Positions 25,011-34,547 of a stretch of DNA of 64,000 nt are shown piece by piece. This DNA is from Bifidobacterium felsineum (GTDB taxonomy: Bacteria; Actinomycetota; Actinomycetes; Actinomycetales; Bifidobacteriaceae). The translations under genes were made by a program, and so were the position numbers. The first letter of the stretch is position 1, and each line of letters begins with the position of its first letter. The stretch lies in NCBI RefSeq assembly GCF_002802915.1, contig NZ_PEBJ01000002.1, positions 161,167 to 225,166 on the forward strand. The letters are read 5' to 3'. Below the pieces are notes generated by a model. The model was not told the origin of the DNA. It did no database searches and saw only the letters and a list, made by a program, of their open reading frames with translations.

Positions 25011-27722
25011 TCAGCCGATAAAGGCGATGGAAGCGGCGAGATCCACGCCGGAGCCATCGCGACGCATATCCGGCTTCGGCAGTTCCACTGCGGTTCCGGA
25101 CGAGGTGGCCGCGTTGAGCGGGTAGAGGCCCACCCATGCCAGAATCAGCGTGTTCTGCCCCTTGAGGAAGCGCTGCGAGCGTACGCCGCCTGTGGCGCGA
25201 CCCTTGGTCGGATACATTTCGAGCGGCGTCACCTTGGCGGCGCCATTTTCGGTACCAGGCAGGGCATCCTCGTCGCCGGCCACGGTGAGCACCACCGCAC
25301 CGGAGGCCGAACTCAAGCCGTTCTCGCCTTCCTCATACGTCCATGCCACCTTGCCGGCCGGCACCACGTTGAACGCCATCACTTGCGCACCGGCAGCCAG
25401 TTTGATGCCTGCCATACCGCCTGCGGTACGACCCTGTGGACGCACATTCTTCGCCTCAAACGTCAGAAGCGAAGAATCAGAGGAAATGAACACCAGACGA
25501 TCATCGTCCTCGGCGGTGGCGGCGAACACCACTTCATCGCCTTCCTTCAGGTCGATGACCGGCCAGGAATCCATCGTGGTGGGCGCTTCGCGGTTCCAAC
25601 GCTTGACCACACCGTTGCGCGTACCAATGGCCAGCGAGGGGAGTGGAGCGGACTCCGTGGAATCACTGCCGTTATCATCGTCGCTCTTCGGCTGCTCCAT
25701 GGCGATGGCGGTCACCACATGCTCGCCTGGAATCGGATCGGTGGATTCGGTCATGCCAATCAGCTCGTCGGCCTGAACGCCACCAGTCAGCGTCAATGTT
25801 TCCGAAGCGGGCAGCGCTGGCAAATCGACCACATGAGCCAGCACCAAGCGACCTGCGGAAGTGATCAGCGCAAACGTTGCCTGCGTGGAGGTCGGGAAGA
25901 TCGTGGTGATCTGATCGTTCGGCTGGCGCTTATCGGATGCGGAACGCGCATGATACACATCCAGCGCGCTCGGTGTGGTGCGGGCTATCAGACCAGTGGC
26001 GCTCATCATCACCACACAGGGCTCATCATCGATCTTCAATGCGCCGGCCAGCGCGTTCTCTTCACCGCTCTTCTTCGTGGCCTTGGTGGCGGCGGCCACA
26101 TCGGCTGCGGCGGAGGAGATCGTGGCCGCGGACTTGGCAGCCTCAAGAGCGGACTGGGCAAGTTCGGACGTGCCGGAACCATGTGCGGCAACCGGGGTCA
26201 GCGTACCATCCGGGTCCACGTCCAGCAGCACCGTGCGGCGCGGGGAACCCCACTTGGCCACGGCCTGGTCCATCTCATCGGTCACCACCTGATCCAACGC
26301 TTCGGCGGAAGCGAGAATGCGGGTGAGCTCCTCGATGCTTTTCTTGAGGTCATCGCGTTCGGCCTCAAGCTCGATACGATTCATCTTGGTCAAGCGGCGC
26401 AAACGCAAATCCAGGATGTACTGGGCCTGCACATCGTCCAAATCGAATACGGCCATCAAACGAGTCTTGGCGGCATCCGCATCATCCGAAGTGCGGATTA
26501 CCTGAATCACCTCATCGATGTCCAGCATGGCCAAGAGCAGGCCTTCGACCAGATGCAGACGCTCCTGAGCCTTCTTCTTGCGGTATTCACTGCGGCGACG
26601 AATCACCACGCGGCGGTGGTCGATCCATACCTGCAGCATTTCCTTTAAGCCCATCGTGTGCGGGCGGCCATTCACCAACGCCACATTGTTCATGGCGAAG
26701 TTATCCTGCAGCGGCGTGTGCTTGAACAACTGCACCAGCACGGCATGCGGGTCGAAACCGGTTTTGATCTCAATCACCAAACGCGTACCGTTATGGCGAT
26801 CAGAAAGATCGAACGCGCCGGAAATGCCTTCCAGCTTGCGGTTCTTCACACCATCGGAAATACGCTCGATCACCTTCTCTGGGCCCACCATGTACGGCAG
26901 TTCGGTCACCACAATCGCCTGCTTGCGGGCGGTCACATGCTCCACATGCGTGGTGGCGCGCGTAGTCAGCGTGCCACGGCCGGTCTCATAGGCTTCGCGA
27001 ATGCCGTTGCGGCCCAAAATCGTGCCGCCGGTGGGCCAATCCGGGCCTGGCACATAGCGCATCAGCTGTTCGAGCGTGGCTTCAGGATGAGCCATCAGGA
27101 ATTTGGCGGCGTTCACCACTTCGCCCAGATTATGCGTGGCAAGATTCGTGGCCATGCCGACGGCAATGCCTGAACCGCCGTTGACCAGCAGATTCGGAAT
27201 CGCAGCCGGCAGCACGGTCGGTTCCTTGAGCTTGTTGTCGTAATTTGGCGTGAAATCAACCGTATCCTCATCGATATCGGCGTTCATGCCGAGCGCGGCC
27301 GGAGCAAGACGGGCCTCGGTGTAACGGGAGGCTGCCGGACCATCATCAAGCGAGCCGAAGTTGCCGTGTCCATCTACCAGTGGCAGACGCATCGCGAACG
27401 GTTGGGCCAAGCGCACCATCGCCTCGTAGATAGCAGAATCGCCGTGCGGGTGCAGCTTACCCATCACCTCGCCAACCACGCGGGCTGACTTCATATACGG
27501 GCGGTCCGGGTTCAGATTCATCTGACCCATCTGGTAGACGATACGGCGTTGCACCGGCTTCATACCATCGCGTGCATCCGGCAAAGCGCGCGCATAAATC
27601 ACCGAATACGCGTACTCGAGGAATGATTTGCTCATTTCCTCATTGAGCGGCGTCTCGACGATATGCTCCTTGATCTTGCGCGGATCATAAGTCTGCACGG
27701 ACGGTTTGCGGTGTGATGCCAT
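25011..27722 (-). CDS. parC: DNA topoisomerase IV / gyrase-type subunit A
   Basis: 903 aa DNA breakage-reunion subunit, the partner of ParE. The N-terminal winged-helix region has SYAVSVI-like [26 protein letters not shown]. The quinolone-determining region is [19 protein letters not shown], with the Ser that is normally mutated in resistance still present. The catalytic Tyr lies in [10 protein letters not shown]. The coiled-coil gate is [18 protein letters not shown]. The C-terminal beta-pinwheel has a degenerate GyrA box (RPQGRTAGG), which supports ParC over GyrA. ATG 27722 is chosen because AAAGGGAG lies just upstream; an ATG five codons earlier overlaps that site. Confidence 0.92.
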   Translation of the reverse strand: MASHRKPSVQTYDPRKIKEHIVETPLNEEMSKSFLEYAYSVIYARALPDARDGMKPVQRRIVYQMGQMNLNPDRPYMKSARVVGEVMGKLHPHGDSAIYEAMVRLAQPFAMRLPLVDGHGNFGSLDDGPAASRYTEARLAPAALGMNADIDEDTVDFTPNYDNKLKEPTVLPAAIPNLLVNGGSGIAVGMATNLATHNLGEVVNAAKFLMAHPEATLEQLMRYVPGPDWPTGGTILGRNGIREAYETGRGTLTTRATTHVEHVTARKQAIVVTELPYMVGPEKVIERISDGVKNRKLEGISGAFDLSDRHNGTRLVIEIKTGFDPHAVLVQLFKHTPLQDNFAMNNVALVNGRPHTMGLKEMLQVWIDHRRVVIRRRSEYRKKKAQERLHLVEGLLLAMLDIDEVIQVIRTSDDADAAKTRLMAVFDLDDVQAQYILDLRLRRLTKMNRIELEAERDDLKKSIEELTRILASAEALDQVVTDEMDQAVAKWGSPRRTVLLDVDPDGTLTPVAAHGSGTSELAQSALEAAKSAATISSAAADVAAATKATKKSGEENALAGALKIDDEPCVVMMSATGLIARTTPSALDVYHARSASDKRQPNDQITTIFPTSTQATFALITSAGRLVLAHVVDLPALPASETLTLTGGVQADELIGMTESTDPIPGEHVVTAIAMEQPKSDDDNGSDSTESAPLPSLAIGTRNGVVKRWNREAPTTMDSWPVIDLKEGDEVVFAATAEDDDRLVFISSDSSLLTFEAKNVRPQGRTAGGMAGIKLAAGAQVMAFNVVPAGKVAWTYEEGENGLSSASGAVVLTVAGDEDALPGTENGAAKVTPLEMYPTKGRATGGVRSQRFLKGQNTLILAWVGLYPLNAATSSGTAVELPKPDMRRDGSGVDLAASIAFIG

Positions 27723-27795
27723 GAAACTCCCTTTCAAACTCGCCCTATATTAGCAGTGCCCCTCGCATTGCTCATGACGATACCGCAGCGAATCA

Positions 27796-27934
27796 TTCTC
27801 AATAAGAACAGTGCGGGGATTATTGCCGGCAAACCGCACATGATGATCAGTAGAAATGTTGAAATATAGCCGATTAAAGCCATGTGCGGATGGAGAGACT
27901 TTGTGCGGTTTCCCTACACGCTTCTTATTGAGAA
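27796..27934. promoter_or_regulatory. Nested inverted repeats between parC and the phosphodiesterase gene
   Basis: TTCTCAATAAGAA (27796-27808) and its reverse complement TTCTTATTGAGAA (27922-27934) enclose AAACCGCAC (27831-27839) and its reverse complement GTGCGGTTT (27903-27911). Each outer box is itself nearly palindromic. They occupy the divergent 250-bp gap, which contains no other gene. Confidence 0.6.
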
Positions 27935-27972
27935 CCGTTCGTTGCGGGGGCGGTGGGGTTACGATAAACCTT

Positions 27973-29238
27973 ATGACTGTCGAAACGCCGGATATGGATG
28001 AGCTGCTGCGCCTGATACCCACCGTGACCTATGGAGATGACGCCACAGGCTCACGCGGAGGAGCCCTGCACCTTTCCGCCGTGCTGCCCGCCCTATCCAG
28101 CGCCATAGGCCATCCGACCGCCACGCCGGTGCATGCTAATCCCAAAGCTTGCCAGCAGGCGCTGGGCTTCCCGGACGTCACCTCCGCCATTGTGGTGCTT
28201 GTGGATGGCCTCGGTTACTGGAATCTGGCCATGCGGCTCGGCCATGCACCGTATCTGCGCTCATTGATGAATGACACCGCCAACCAGCGTCCTATCGCCA
28301 CTTGCGCGCCCAGCACCACAGTGGCCGCCATGGCCGCGTTCGGCACCGGTACCTGCCCGGGATTGACCGGCATGGCCGGCTACACGCAGCTGGAGCCGGA
28401 GCATCATACGCTGATTCAGCTCATCCAGTTCAAGGACGCGTTGGCTCCGAAGCCCGCCAACCCACATATTCCAGTACCGCCGATGATCGATCCGCTCACT
28501 TTGCAACGGGAACCCACGGTTTTTGAACGTTTGGGCGCCCAAGGAGTGCGCGTCACCAGTTCGGGACTCCCTAAATTCGCTGGTTCGCCACTCACCGAAG
28601 CGGCTCTGCGCGGCACCGATTATCGAGGCAATGTGACGCCGCGCGATCGCGTCCTGGCCGCCGCCCGTGCCGCCCGCGAACCGGGATTGACCTACCTGTA
28701 CATCCGTGATGCCGACAAGGTCGGTCATAATTATGGATGGGATTCCGAGAATTGGGTGGCAGCATTCGAACATATCGATGCCCAGCTCGCGCTGTTGCAC
28801 CGCAGTGCACCTCACGGTACGTTGATCGTAATCGTGGCCGATCACGGCATGGTGCAGACCGACATGAGCCAGCGCGTAGACATAGCCGAAGACCCACAGC
28901 TCACGCAAGGCGTGGAATTCGTAGGTGGCGAGCCTCGTTCGCTGATGCTCTATGCCGAAGCCGGCGAGAATCCGGAGACTATCGCCGAACGTTGGCGTAA
29001 TCGTCTGGGGGAGACGGCTCTGATCAGGACCAAGACGGAAGCGTTCGCCGATGGATTGTTCGGCCCGGTGGATGAGCGGGTGAAGCCGATGATCGGTGAT
29101 GTGATTGTACAGGCCTCCGGTGCCGCGACCTTTGTGGATTCGCGTACACAGAACGATAAGGCCACGCATCTGCCGAGTGTGCATGGTTCGCAGACGCAGT
29201 TGGAAATGGAAATACCCTGCTTGATTGATATGGCGTGA
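27973..29238 (+). CDS. Alkaline phosphatase superfamily phosphodiesterase/nucleotide pyrophosphatase-like protein
   Basis: 421 aa. IVVLVDGLGYWNL contains the first metal-binding Asp, CAPSTTVAAMAAFGTG carries the nucleophile Thr/Ser of the type I phosphodiesterase fold, and YLYIRDADKVGHNYG and IVVADHGMVQTD supply further metal ligands (Asp, His, Asp-His). The C-terminal SVHGSQTQLEMEIPCL has the last His. No signal peptide, so it is cytoplasmic. The family cleaves phosphodiester or phosphomonoester bonds; the substrate here is unknown. ATG 27973 lacks a Shine-Dalgarno and is preceded 7 nt upstream by TACGAT, suggesting a leaderless mRNA. It is a usual neighbour of parC and sepH in actinobacteria. 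Confidence 0.82.
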   Translation: MTVETPDMDELLRLIPTVTYGDDATGSRGGALHLSAVLPALSSAIGHPTATPVHANPKACQQALGFPDVTSAIVVLVDGLGYWNLAMRLGHAPYLRSLMNDTANQRPIATCAPSTTVAAMAAFGTGTCPGLTGMAGYTQLEPEHHTLIQLIQFKDALAPKPANPHIPVPPMIDPLTLQREPTVFERLGAQGVRVTSSGLPKFAGSPLTEAALRGTDYRGNVTPRDRVLAAARAAREPGLTYLYIRDADKVGHNYGWDSENWVAAFEHIDAQLALLHRSAPHGTLIVIVADHGMVQTDMSQRVDIAEDPQLTQGVEFVGGEPRSLMLYAEAGENPETIAERWRNRLGETALIRTKTEAFADGLFGPVDERVKPMIGDVIVQASGAATFVDSRTQNDKATHLPSVHGSQTQLEMEIPCLIDMA

Positions 29239-29255
29239 TCATTACCGCAGCTGCC

Positions 29256-29297
29256 GGGTGGCATCGAGCATTGTATTTGATTCGCTTGATGCCACCC
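29256..29297. terminator. Terminator between convergent phosphodiesterase and sepH genes
   Basis: GGGTGGCATC pairs perfectly with GATGCCACCC over a 22-nt loop. It lies in the convergent gap. The T-tract is weak in both directions. Confidence 0.6.
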
Positions 29298-29324
29298 CCG
29301 ACAATTACCGGTTACTCGGTCGTA

Positions 29325-30452
29325 TCAGTCGCCGAACAGAATCTCGTCCCAACTGGGCACGGCGGAACGGCCTGAACGTCGCTTTGCGGGCTTGCTGGCG
29401 GCCGCAGCATGCGACGTGGCCGTGGATGAGGCGTCTTTGGCGCCGCTGTCGTCGATGGCATCGCCTTGGGTCCCGGATTGCGGAGCAGAAGCAGCGTCCG
29501 TAGAACCTGTTTGCTGACCTGCCAATTTCACAGGGCGCAACGGATTGATCATGCCCGCGCCCGCAGGAGCGGAGCCTGAAAGCGCAGTGTTGCCGGTGGC
29601 AGGCTCGCCGCTGCTTGTTTCAGAGACGGCAGGGGCCGCCGCTCCGGGAATCTTGACCGGTGGCATCGAACCGGAAACGGAGAAATCAGGCGTGCTCACT
29701 CTAGTGGATTCCGCAGTGGCCGCGGCCTGCGGCAGGGCCGCCGGAATCGACGGCTTAGGTGCCGCCCAGGCGCTCACCGCGCGTTCGATACGTGCCGAAC
29801 GCACTGAATCGCCGGGCAATGCCGGTGTCGGCAATACGCGGGCGGCCGACTTGGAATCATCGGCGGAACTATGCTCGCCAAGCAGCTTACGAGCCGCGTT
29901 ATTGAGACACACCACCGAATTGTCATGCATGTTCCATGTCCATTCGGCATGAATCTCACGGCCGGCCGAGGTGAAGATAGCCACGATGCGCCATGGCTCA
30001 AGACCGCGACGAGTGGACTTCCAAGTCACGGATTCCATACCGATCGAGGCGGAAGCCAAAGTGCGTTCCACCAGTTCGTTGATGGTGCGTACACGGCTAT
30101 CCTTCGGTGCCGGCACGGTGAGGAACTGTTCGATGGCATACTGCTTTTCGGTTTCCACGGCCGCGGAGAACCGACGCACCAACGTTTCGCTCAAACCGTA
30201 GCGTTCGGCGACGCGGGAAGGGTCAGCGCCAGCACGAATCAGCGACTGAATCTGAGAAATGGGCAACGTGGTCTGCTCATGAGGCTGAGTGGGCTTCTGC
30301 GTTTCGCTCTTGACCTGTTTGGCCTCGAGAATCGCACGTTCAAGCGTGTCGTCAAGGCTGATGGCCACATAGCGGTCACCTACAGAGAACACAAGATCCC
30401 CCGTATCGCTGACACGCTCAAAATGGGCCTTTTCAAGCCGATTCTCAGGCAT
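29325..30452 (-). CDS. sepH: Septation protein SepH (DUF3071)
   Basis: 375 aa actinobacterial cell-division regulator that in Streptomyces and Mycobacterium stimulates FtsZ assembly. The N-terminal DUF3071 domain (about 1-170) contains the helix-turn-helix IQSLIRAGADPSRVAERYGLSETLVRRFSAAV and the ERTLASASI and VTWKSTRRGLEPWRIVAIF stretches. A long Ala/Pro/Ser-rich linker of about 150 residues leads to the conserved C-terminal tail RRSGRSAVPSWDEILFG. A GTG two codons earlier (30458) is an equally possible start, with GGAAAG upstream. It faces the divergent DUF4193 gene. Confidence 0.92.
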   Translation of the reverse strand: MPENRLEKAHFERVSDTGDLVFSVGDRYVAISLDDTLERAILEAKQVKSETQKPTQPHEQTTLPISQIQSLIRAGADPSRVAERYGLSETLVRRFSAAVETEKQYAIEQFLTVPAPKDSRVRTINELVERTLASASIGMESVTWKSTRRGLEPWRIVAIFTSAGREIHAEWTWNMHDNSVVCLNNAARKLLGEHSSADDSKSAARVLPTPALPGDSVRSARIERAVSAWAAPKPSIPAALPQAAATAESTRVSTPDFSVSGSMPPVKIPGAAAPAVSETSSGEPATGNTALSGSAPAGAGMINPLRPVKLAGQQTGSTDAASAPQSGTQGDAIDDSGAKDASSTATSHAAAASKPAKRRSGRSAVPSWDEILFGD

Positions 30453-30597
30453 ATGCACACCACTTTCCTTGGCAAAGACATTGCTATATTCCAGTATGCC
30501 CCACGTGTCGAACTTTACATGTATTTCAAATCGTGTACCCTATGGCCGAGTACAGCGCGGTAATACGCGCGGTAAATAGATGTAAGACGAAAGGACC

Positions 30598-30894
30598 ATG
30601 ATGGCTCAGGATTATGATTCCCCACGTAACAAGGACGAGGACGAGGAATCGCTGCAGGCTCTGGGAAAGTCCGCGCAGAACTCCTCGAGCGATATCGACG
30701 ATGACGAGAACGCCATCGCCGAAGACTATGAGCTGCCGGGTGCCGATCTGAGCAATGAGGACTCTTCGGTGACCGTCATCCCGATGCAGGGCGACGAGTT
30801 CATCTGCTCTCAGTGCTTCCTGGTCAAGCACCGCAGCCAGCTCGCCTACATGGACGAGGATGGCCAGCCGGTGTGTGAGGAGTGCGCCGCCTGA
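30598..30894 (+). CDS. DUF4193 small zinc-ribbon-like protein
   Basis: 98 aa acidic protein of the DUF4193 family, widespread in actinobacteria and of unknown function. The N-terminal 60 residues are Asp/Glu-rich and likely disordered. The C-terminus has FICSQCFLVKHRSQLA and QPVCEECAA, two CxxC pairs that can form a zinc ribbon. GAAAGG precedes tandem ATGs (30598 and 30601); either may be used. The stop overlaps the dut start (TGATG), so the pair is translationally coupled. Confidence 0.88.
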   Translation: MMAQDYDSPRNKDEDEESLQALGKSAQNSSSDIDDDENAIAEDYELPGADLSNEDSSVTVIPMQGDEFICSQCFLVKHRSQLAYMDEDGQPVCEECAA

Positions 30895-31376
30895 TGGGGT
30901 TCGACGCAGCTTACAACGAGCCCGAAAACACCGAGGTGCTGGTCAAGTCGCTTGATCTGGAGCATCCGGCGGATTTGAACTATGCGCATGCCGGCGATGC
31001 CGGAGCGGACTTGATCACTACGGTTGATGTGACGTTGAAGCCGTTTGAACGTGCGCTGGTACCGACTGGTGTGGCCATCGCATTGCCGGCTGGCTATGTG
31101 GCTCTCGTGCATCCGCGCTCTGGCTTGGCCGTCAAGCAAGGCGTCACCGTACTGAACGCTCCGGGCACCGTGGATGCGGGCTACCGCGGCGAAATCAAAG
31201 TGCCGCTGATTAACCTTGATCCGGAACATACTGTTGAATTCCATCCGGGTGACCGCATCGCCCAGCTGGTGATTCAGCGGTATGTGGAAGCCAAGTTCAT
31301 CCCGGCCGAGACATTGCCCGGTTCCGATCGCGCCGAACGCGGTTTCGGTTCGACTGGCGTGGCCTCCAAGAGCTGA
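30894..31376 (+). CDS. dut: dUTP diphosphatase
   Basis: 160 aa homotrimeric dUTPase that hydrolyses dUTP to dUMP and pyrophosphate, keeping uracil out of DNA. All five motifs are visible in order: AGDAGADL, HPRSGLAVKQGV, GTVDAGYRGEIKV, GDRIAQLVI and the P-loop-like RAERGFGSTG at the C-terminus. ATG 30894 overlaps the DUF4193 stop by one base, with GAGGAG about 12 nt upstream. DUF4193-dut followed by rel is a conserved actinobacterial order. Confidence 0.95.
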   Translation: MGFDAAYNEPENTEVLVKSLDLEHPADLNYAHAGDAGADLITTVDVTLKPFERALVPTGVAIALPAGYVALVHPRSGLAVKQGVTVLNAPGTVDAGYRGEIKVPLINLDPEHTVEFHPGDRIAQLVIQRYVEAKFIPAETLPGSDRAERGFGSTGVASKS

Positions 31377-31507
31377 ACGTTAGGCGGAGCCGAAGAAGGC
31401 TGAATAGCTGAATCAGGCTGAGATAGGTAAGACCTCGCCGCGGAATATATGACGTGGCGAGGCCCGATGCGTGGCTACAATGTAAGTCACATTGGGAGGT
31501 GGTTGGC

Positions 31508-33832
31508 ATGTCGGAAAACGAAAGCGAGCAGTATGCCGCCCGCAAATTGGGCTGCGAGATCAGCGCCGATCCATTGAACCCGCTTGAGCCGATCAAGCAG
31601 GTCTGCAAGGCCCATCATCCCGGTGAGGACCTATCCATCCTCGATCGCGCCTACAAGCGCGCGGTGATTCAGCACTCCACACAGCGCCGCAAGTCCGGTG
31701 AACCCTACATCATCCACCCTCTCGCGGTCTCCCAGATTCTTGCCGATCTCGGCATGGGACCCTTGGTGGTGGCCGCGGGCCTGTTGCATGACACGGTGGA
31801 AGACACTGATTACACGTTGGATCAGTGCCGTGCCGAATTCGGCGATACGGTGGCGGGTCTGGTCGACGGTGTCACCAAGTTGAGCCAGCTTGAAGTGGGT
31901 GATTCCGCACAGGCGGAGACCATCCGCAAGCTTGTGGTGGCCATGAGCCGCGATGTACGCACTCTGGTGGTCAAGTTGGCGGACCGCGTGCATAACGCCC
32001 GCACCTGGCGCTATGTGAAGACCTCCTCCGCGCAGAAGAAGGCTCGTGAAACTCTTGACGTGTACGCGCCGCTCGCCAACCGTCTCGGCATGAACGCCAT
32101 CAAGACCGAGCTGGAAGAGCTGAGCTTCAAGGTGCTTTATCCGAAGATCTACAACGAGATCGTGGTGTTGGTGGCACGCCGAGCTGGTCAGCGCGACGTC
32201 TATCTGAAGCAGATTCTCGCCGAAATCAACGAGGATCTCTCCGAACAGCACATCAAGGCCTATGTGACTGGCCGTCCGAAGGATTACTTCTCCATTTATC
32301 AGAAGATGATTGTGCGCGGCCATGATTTCGCCAACATCTATGATTTGGTGGGTGTTCGCATCATCGTCGACACCATTCAGGACTGCTATGCGGCGCTTGG
32401 TGCCGTGCACGCGCGGTGGAACCCGGTCCCCGGTCGGTTCAAGGACTACATCGCCATGCCGAAGCTCAACATGTACCAGTCGCTGCATACCACCGTGGTG
32501 GGGCCCGGCGGCAAGCCTGTCGAGATTCAGATTCGCACGTGGGACATGCATCGTCGTGCCGAATTCGGTATCGCCGCCCACTGGAAGTACAAGGAGAACG
32601 GTCAGGCAGGACGTGCGTTGAGCTCTCCGGACAAATCCGATCGCAAGCGTGGCGAGAGCGGGCAGGAGCTTTCCGAAGCCGACAATCTGAAGTGGATTCA
32701 GCAGCTCGCCGACTGGACGTCCGAGACCCCGGACTCCAATGAATTCCTTGGCTCGCTCAAGGAAGACCTTGGTTCCGCGGAAGTTTACGTGTTCACGCCG
32801 AAGGGCAAAATCGTGTCCCTGCCGGCCAAGGCCACGCCAGTCGATTTCGCTTATGCCGTGCACACCGAAGTGGGCCATCGTACGATGGGCGCACGCGTCA
32901 ACGGACGTCTGGTGCCGCTCGACACCACACTCGACAACGGCGACACTGTAGAGATTCTGACTTCCAAGTCCGATACCGCAGGTCCTTCCCGTGACTGGCT
33001 GAGTTTCGTCAAAAGCCCGAAGGCCCGCAATAAGATTCGTCAATGGTTCTCGAAGGAACGCCGAACCGAGGCCATCGAGGAAGGCCGCGACGAGCTGACA
33101 CGCGCCATGCGCAAGCGTAACCTGCCGGTCAACGCCCTGCTGACTCCTGAAGCATTGGTGGGTGTGGCCGTCGACCTGAACTTCCCGAACGCCGACGCTG
33201 TGTTCGCCGCAATCGGCGATGGGCAGATCTCCACGCAAAACGTCATCTCGCATCTGGTCAAGGATGCTGGCGCCGACGAGGTGGATGAGGAGGTGGAGCA
33301 GGAGGTCCTGCCGCTGAAGCCTGTCGAGCGCAAGACCTCGTCCAGCTCCACCGGCGTGTCCGTCAAAGGCGTGGGTGATGTATGGATCAAACTGGCACGC
33401 TGCTGCATGCCGGTGCCGGGTGATCAGATCATCGGTTTCATCACCCGCAACCAGGGTGTGTCCGTGCATCGCACCGACTGCCAGAACATGATCGATTTGA
33501 AGGCCAAGCAGCCCGAACGCGTGGTGGAGGTCGAATGGACCAGCACCAAGGGTCTGTTCATGGTCAAGATTCAGGTCGAGGCGTTGGACCGCCGCAACCT
33601 GCTTTCCGACGTGACACGCGTGCTTTCCGACCATGGTGTGAACATCATCTCCGGCACGATCGCCACCGGTTCCGATCGTGTGGCCACTAGCCAGTTCAGC
33701 TTCGAAATGGCCGATCCGCAGCATCTCAACACGCTGCTTGCCGCAGTGCGCAAGATCGACGGCGTTTTCGACGTCTACCGTCTGACCGGTGCCAAGGAAT
33801 CCGCGGAACCGCGTTTGCGCAAGATGAAGTAA
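31508..33832 (+). CDS. rel: Bifunctional (p)ppGpp synthetase/hydrolase
   Basis: 774 aa long RSH protein controlling the stringent response. The HD hydrolase domain has RRKSGEPYIIHPLAV and LLHDTVEDTD (about 91). The synthetase domain has RPKDYFSIYQKM, YDLVGVRIIVD (about 278) and LNMYQSLHTTV. The TGS domain starts at VYVFTPKGK (about 426). The zinc-finger/CC region has LARCCMPVPGD (about 628), and the C-terminal ACT domain begins near 680. The HD residues are present, so hydrolase activity is expected alongside synthesis. GGGAGGT lies 7 nt before ATG 31508; an open GTG at 31454 lacks such a site. Confidence 0.95.
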   Translation: MSENESEQYAARKLGCEISADPLNPLEPIKQVCKAHHPGEDLSILDRAYKRAVIQHSTQRRKSGEPYIIHPLAVSQILADLGMGPLVVAAGLLHDTVEDTDYTLDQCRAEFGDTVAGLVDGVTKLSQLEVGDSAQAETIRKLVVAMSRDVRTLVVKLADRVHNARTWRYVKTSSAQKKARETLDVYAPLANRLGMNAIKTELEELSFKVLYPKIYNEIVVLVARRAGQRDVYLKQILAEINEDLSEQHIKAYVTGRPKDYFSIYQKMIVRGHDFANIYDLVGVRIIVDTIQDCYAALGAVHARWNPVPGRFKDYIAMPKLNMYQSLHTTVVGPGGKPVEIQIRTWDMHRRAEFGIAAHWKYKENGQAGRALSSPDKSDRKRGESGQELSEADNLKWIQQLADWTSETPDSNEFLGSLKEDLGSAEVYVFTPKGKIVSLPAKATPVDFAYAVHTEVGHRTMGARVNGRLVPLDTTLDNGDTVEILTSKSDTAGPSRDWLSFVKSPKARNKIRQWFSKERRTEAIEEGRDELTRAMRKRNLPVNALLTPEALVGVAVDLNFPNADAVFAAIGDGQISTQNVISHLVKDAGADEVDEEVEQEVLPLKPVERKTSSSSTGVSVKGVGDVWIKLARCCMPVPGDQIIGFITRNQGVSVHRTDCQNMIDLKAKQPERVVEVEWTSTKGLFMVKIQVEALDRRNLLSDVTRVLSDHGVNIISGTIATGSDRVATSQFSFEMADPQHLNTLLAAVRKIDGVFDVYRLTGAKESAEPRLRKMK

Positions 33833-33852
33833 GGAAACGCAAAAGCATAGAG

Positions 33853-33892
33853 AAAAGCCTGTGACTGATTCACATTCAGCCACAGGCTTTTT
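33853..33892 (+). terminator. Rho-independent terminator of rel
   Basis: AAAAGCCTGTG pairs with CACAGGCTTTTT, extended inside by CTGA/TCAG, with T5 at the end. The A-rich left side lets it also serve the convergent cyclophilin gene. Confidence 0.9.
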
Positions 33893-33927
33893 ATGTTGCT
33901 CTTAGTCGTGCAGGTCAGTGAGGAGCG

Positions 33928-34467
33928 TCACTCGGCCACGTCCACGGACAGGATCACGGCCGGCTCCAGCGGACGATCCATCGGATCGGTATCCAGAGCC
34001 TCAAGCGCATCCACGACCTTCTTGGAAGCCTCATCAGCGACCTCGCCGAAGATGGTGTGGTGACCGTCCAGCCACGGGGTCGGCACGGTGGTGATGAAGA
34101 ACTGGGAGCCGTTGGTGCCGTGAATCTGGCCGTCGCGACCGCGACGCAGACCGGCGTTCGCCATGGCCAGCAGATACGGCTTGTCGAACTTCAGGCTCGG
34201 GTCGATCTCATCGTCGAACTCGTAGCCCGGGCCACCGGTTCCGGTGCCCAACGGGCAACCGCCCTGGATCATGAAGTCCTTGATGATGCGGTGGAAGGTC
34301 AGGCCGTTGTAGAACTTGCCGTGAGACGGCTGACCGGTGTACGGATCAGCCCATTCCTTCTCGCCGGTGGCGAGACCAAGGAAGTTGGCCACGGTGTTCG
34401 GGGCCTTGTCGTCGAACAGGTTGATGGTGATATCGCCCTCAGAGGTGCGCATAATAATTTGTGTCAT
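33928..34467 (-). CDS. Peptidyl-prolyl cis-trans isomerase, cyclophilin type
   Basis: 179 aa cytoplasmic cyclophilin that speeds proline isomerisation in protein folding. Hallmarks are [26 protein letters not shown] (catalytic Arg), [25 protein letters not shown] and [12 protein letters not shown] (Trp and His of the active site). No signal peptide. It is about the standard length. It is convergent with rel and shares the terminator region. Confidence 0.95.
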   Translation of the reverse strand: MTQIIMRTSEGDITINLFDDKAPNTVANFLGLATGEKEWADPYTGQPSHGKFYNGLTFHRIIKDFMIQGGCPLGTGTGGPGYEFDDEIDPSLKFDKPYLLAMANAGLRRGRDGQIHGTNGSQFFITTVPTPWLDGHHTIFGEVADEASKKVVDALEALDTDPMDRPLEPAVILSVDVAE

Positions 34468-34547
34468 AAGTTCCTATGGTACATTGCCCCACACCAATGC
34501 GCGCGGAGCATAGGGCCCCTGGCCGGTTCTTGGCTATATCACGCGCA

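Noticed and set aside
31631..33883. Open frame of 750 codons opposite rel
   Set aside because: His-rich translation without domains, fully covered by the well-supported rel gene.
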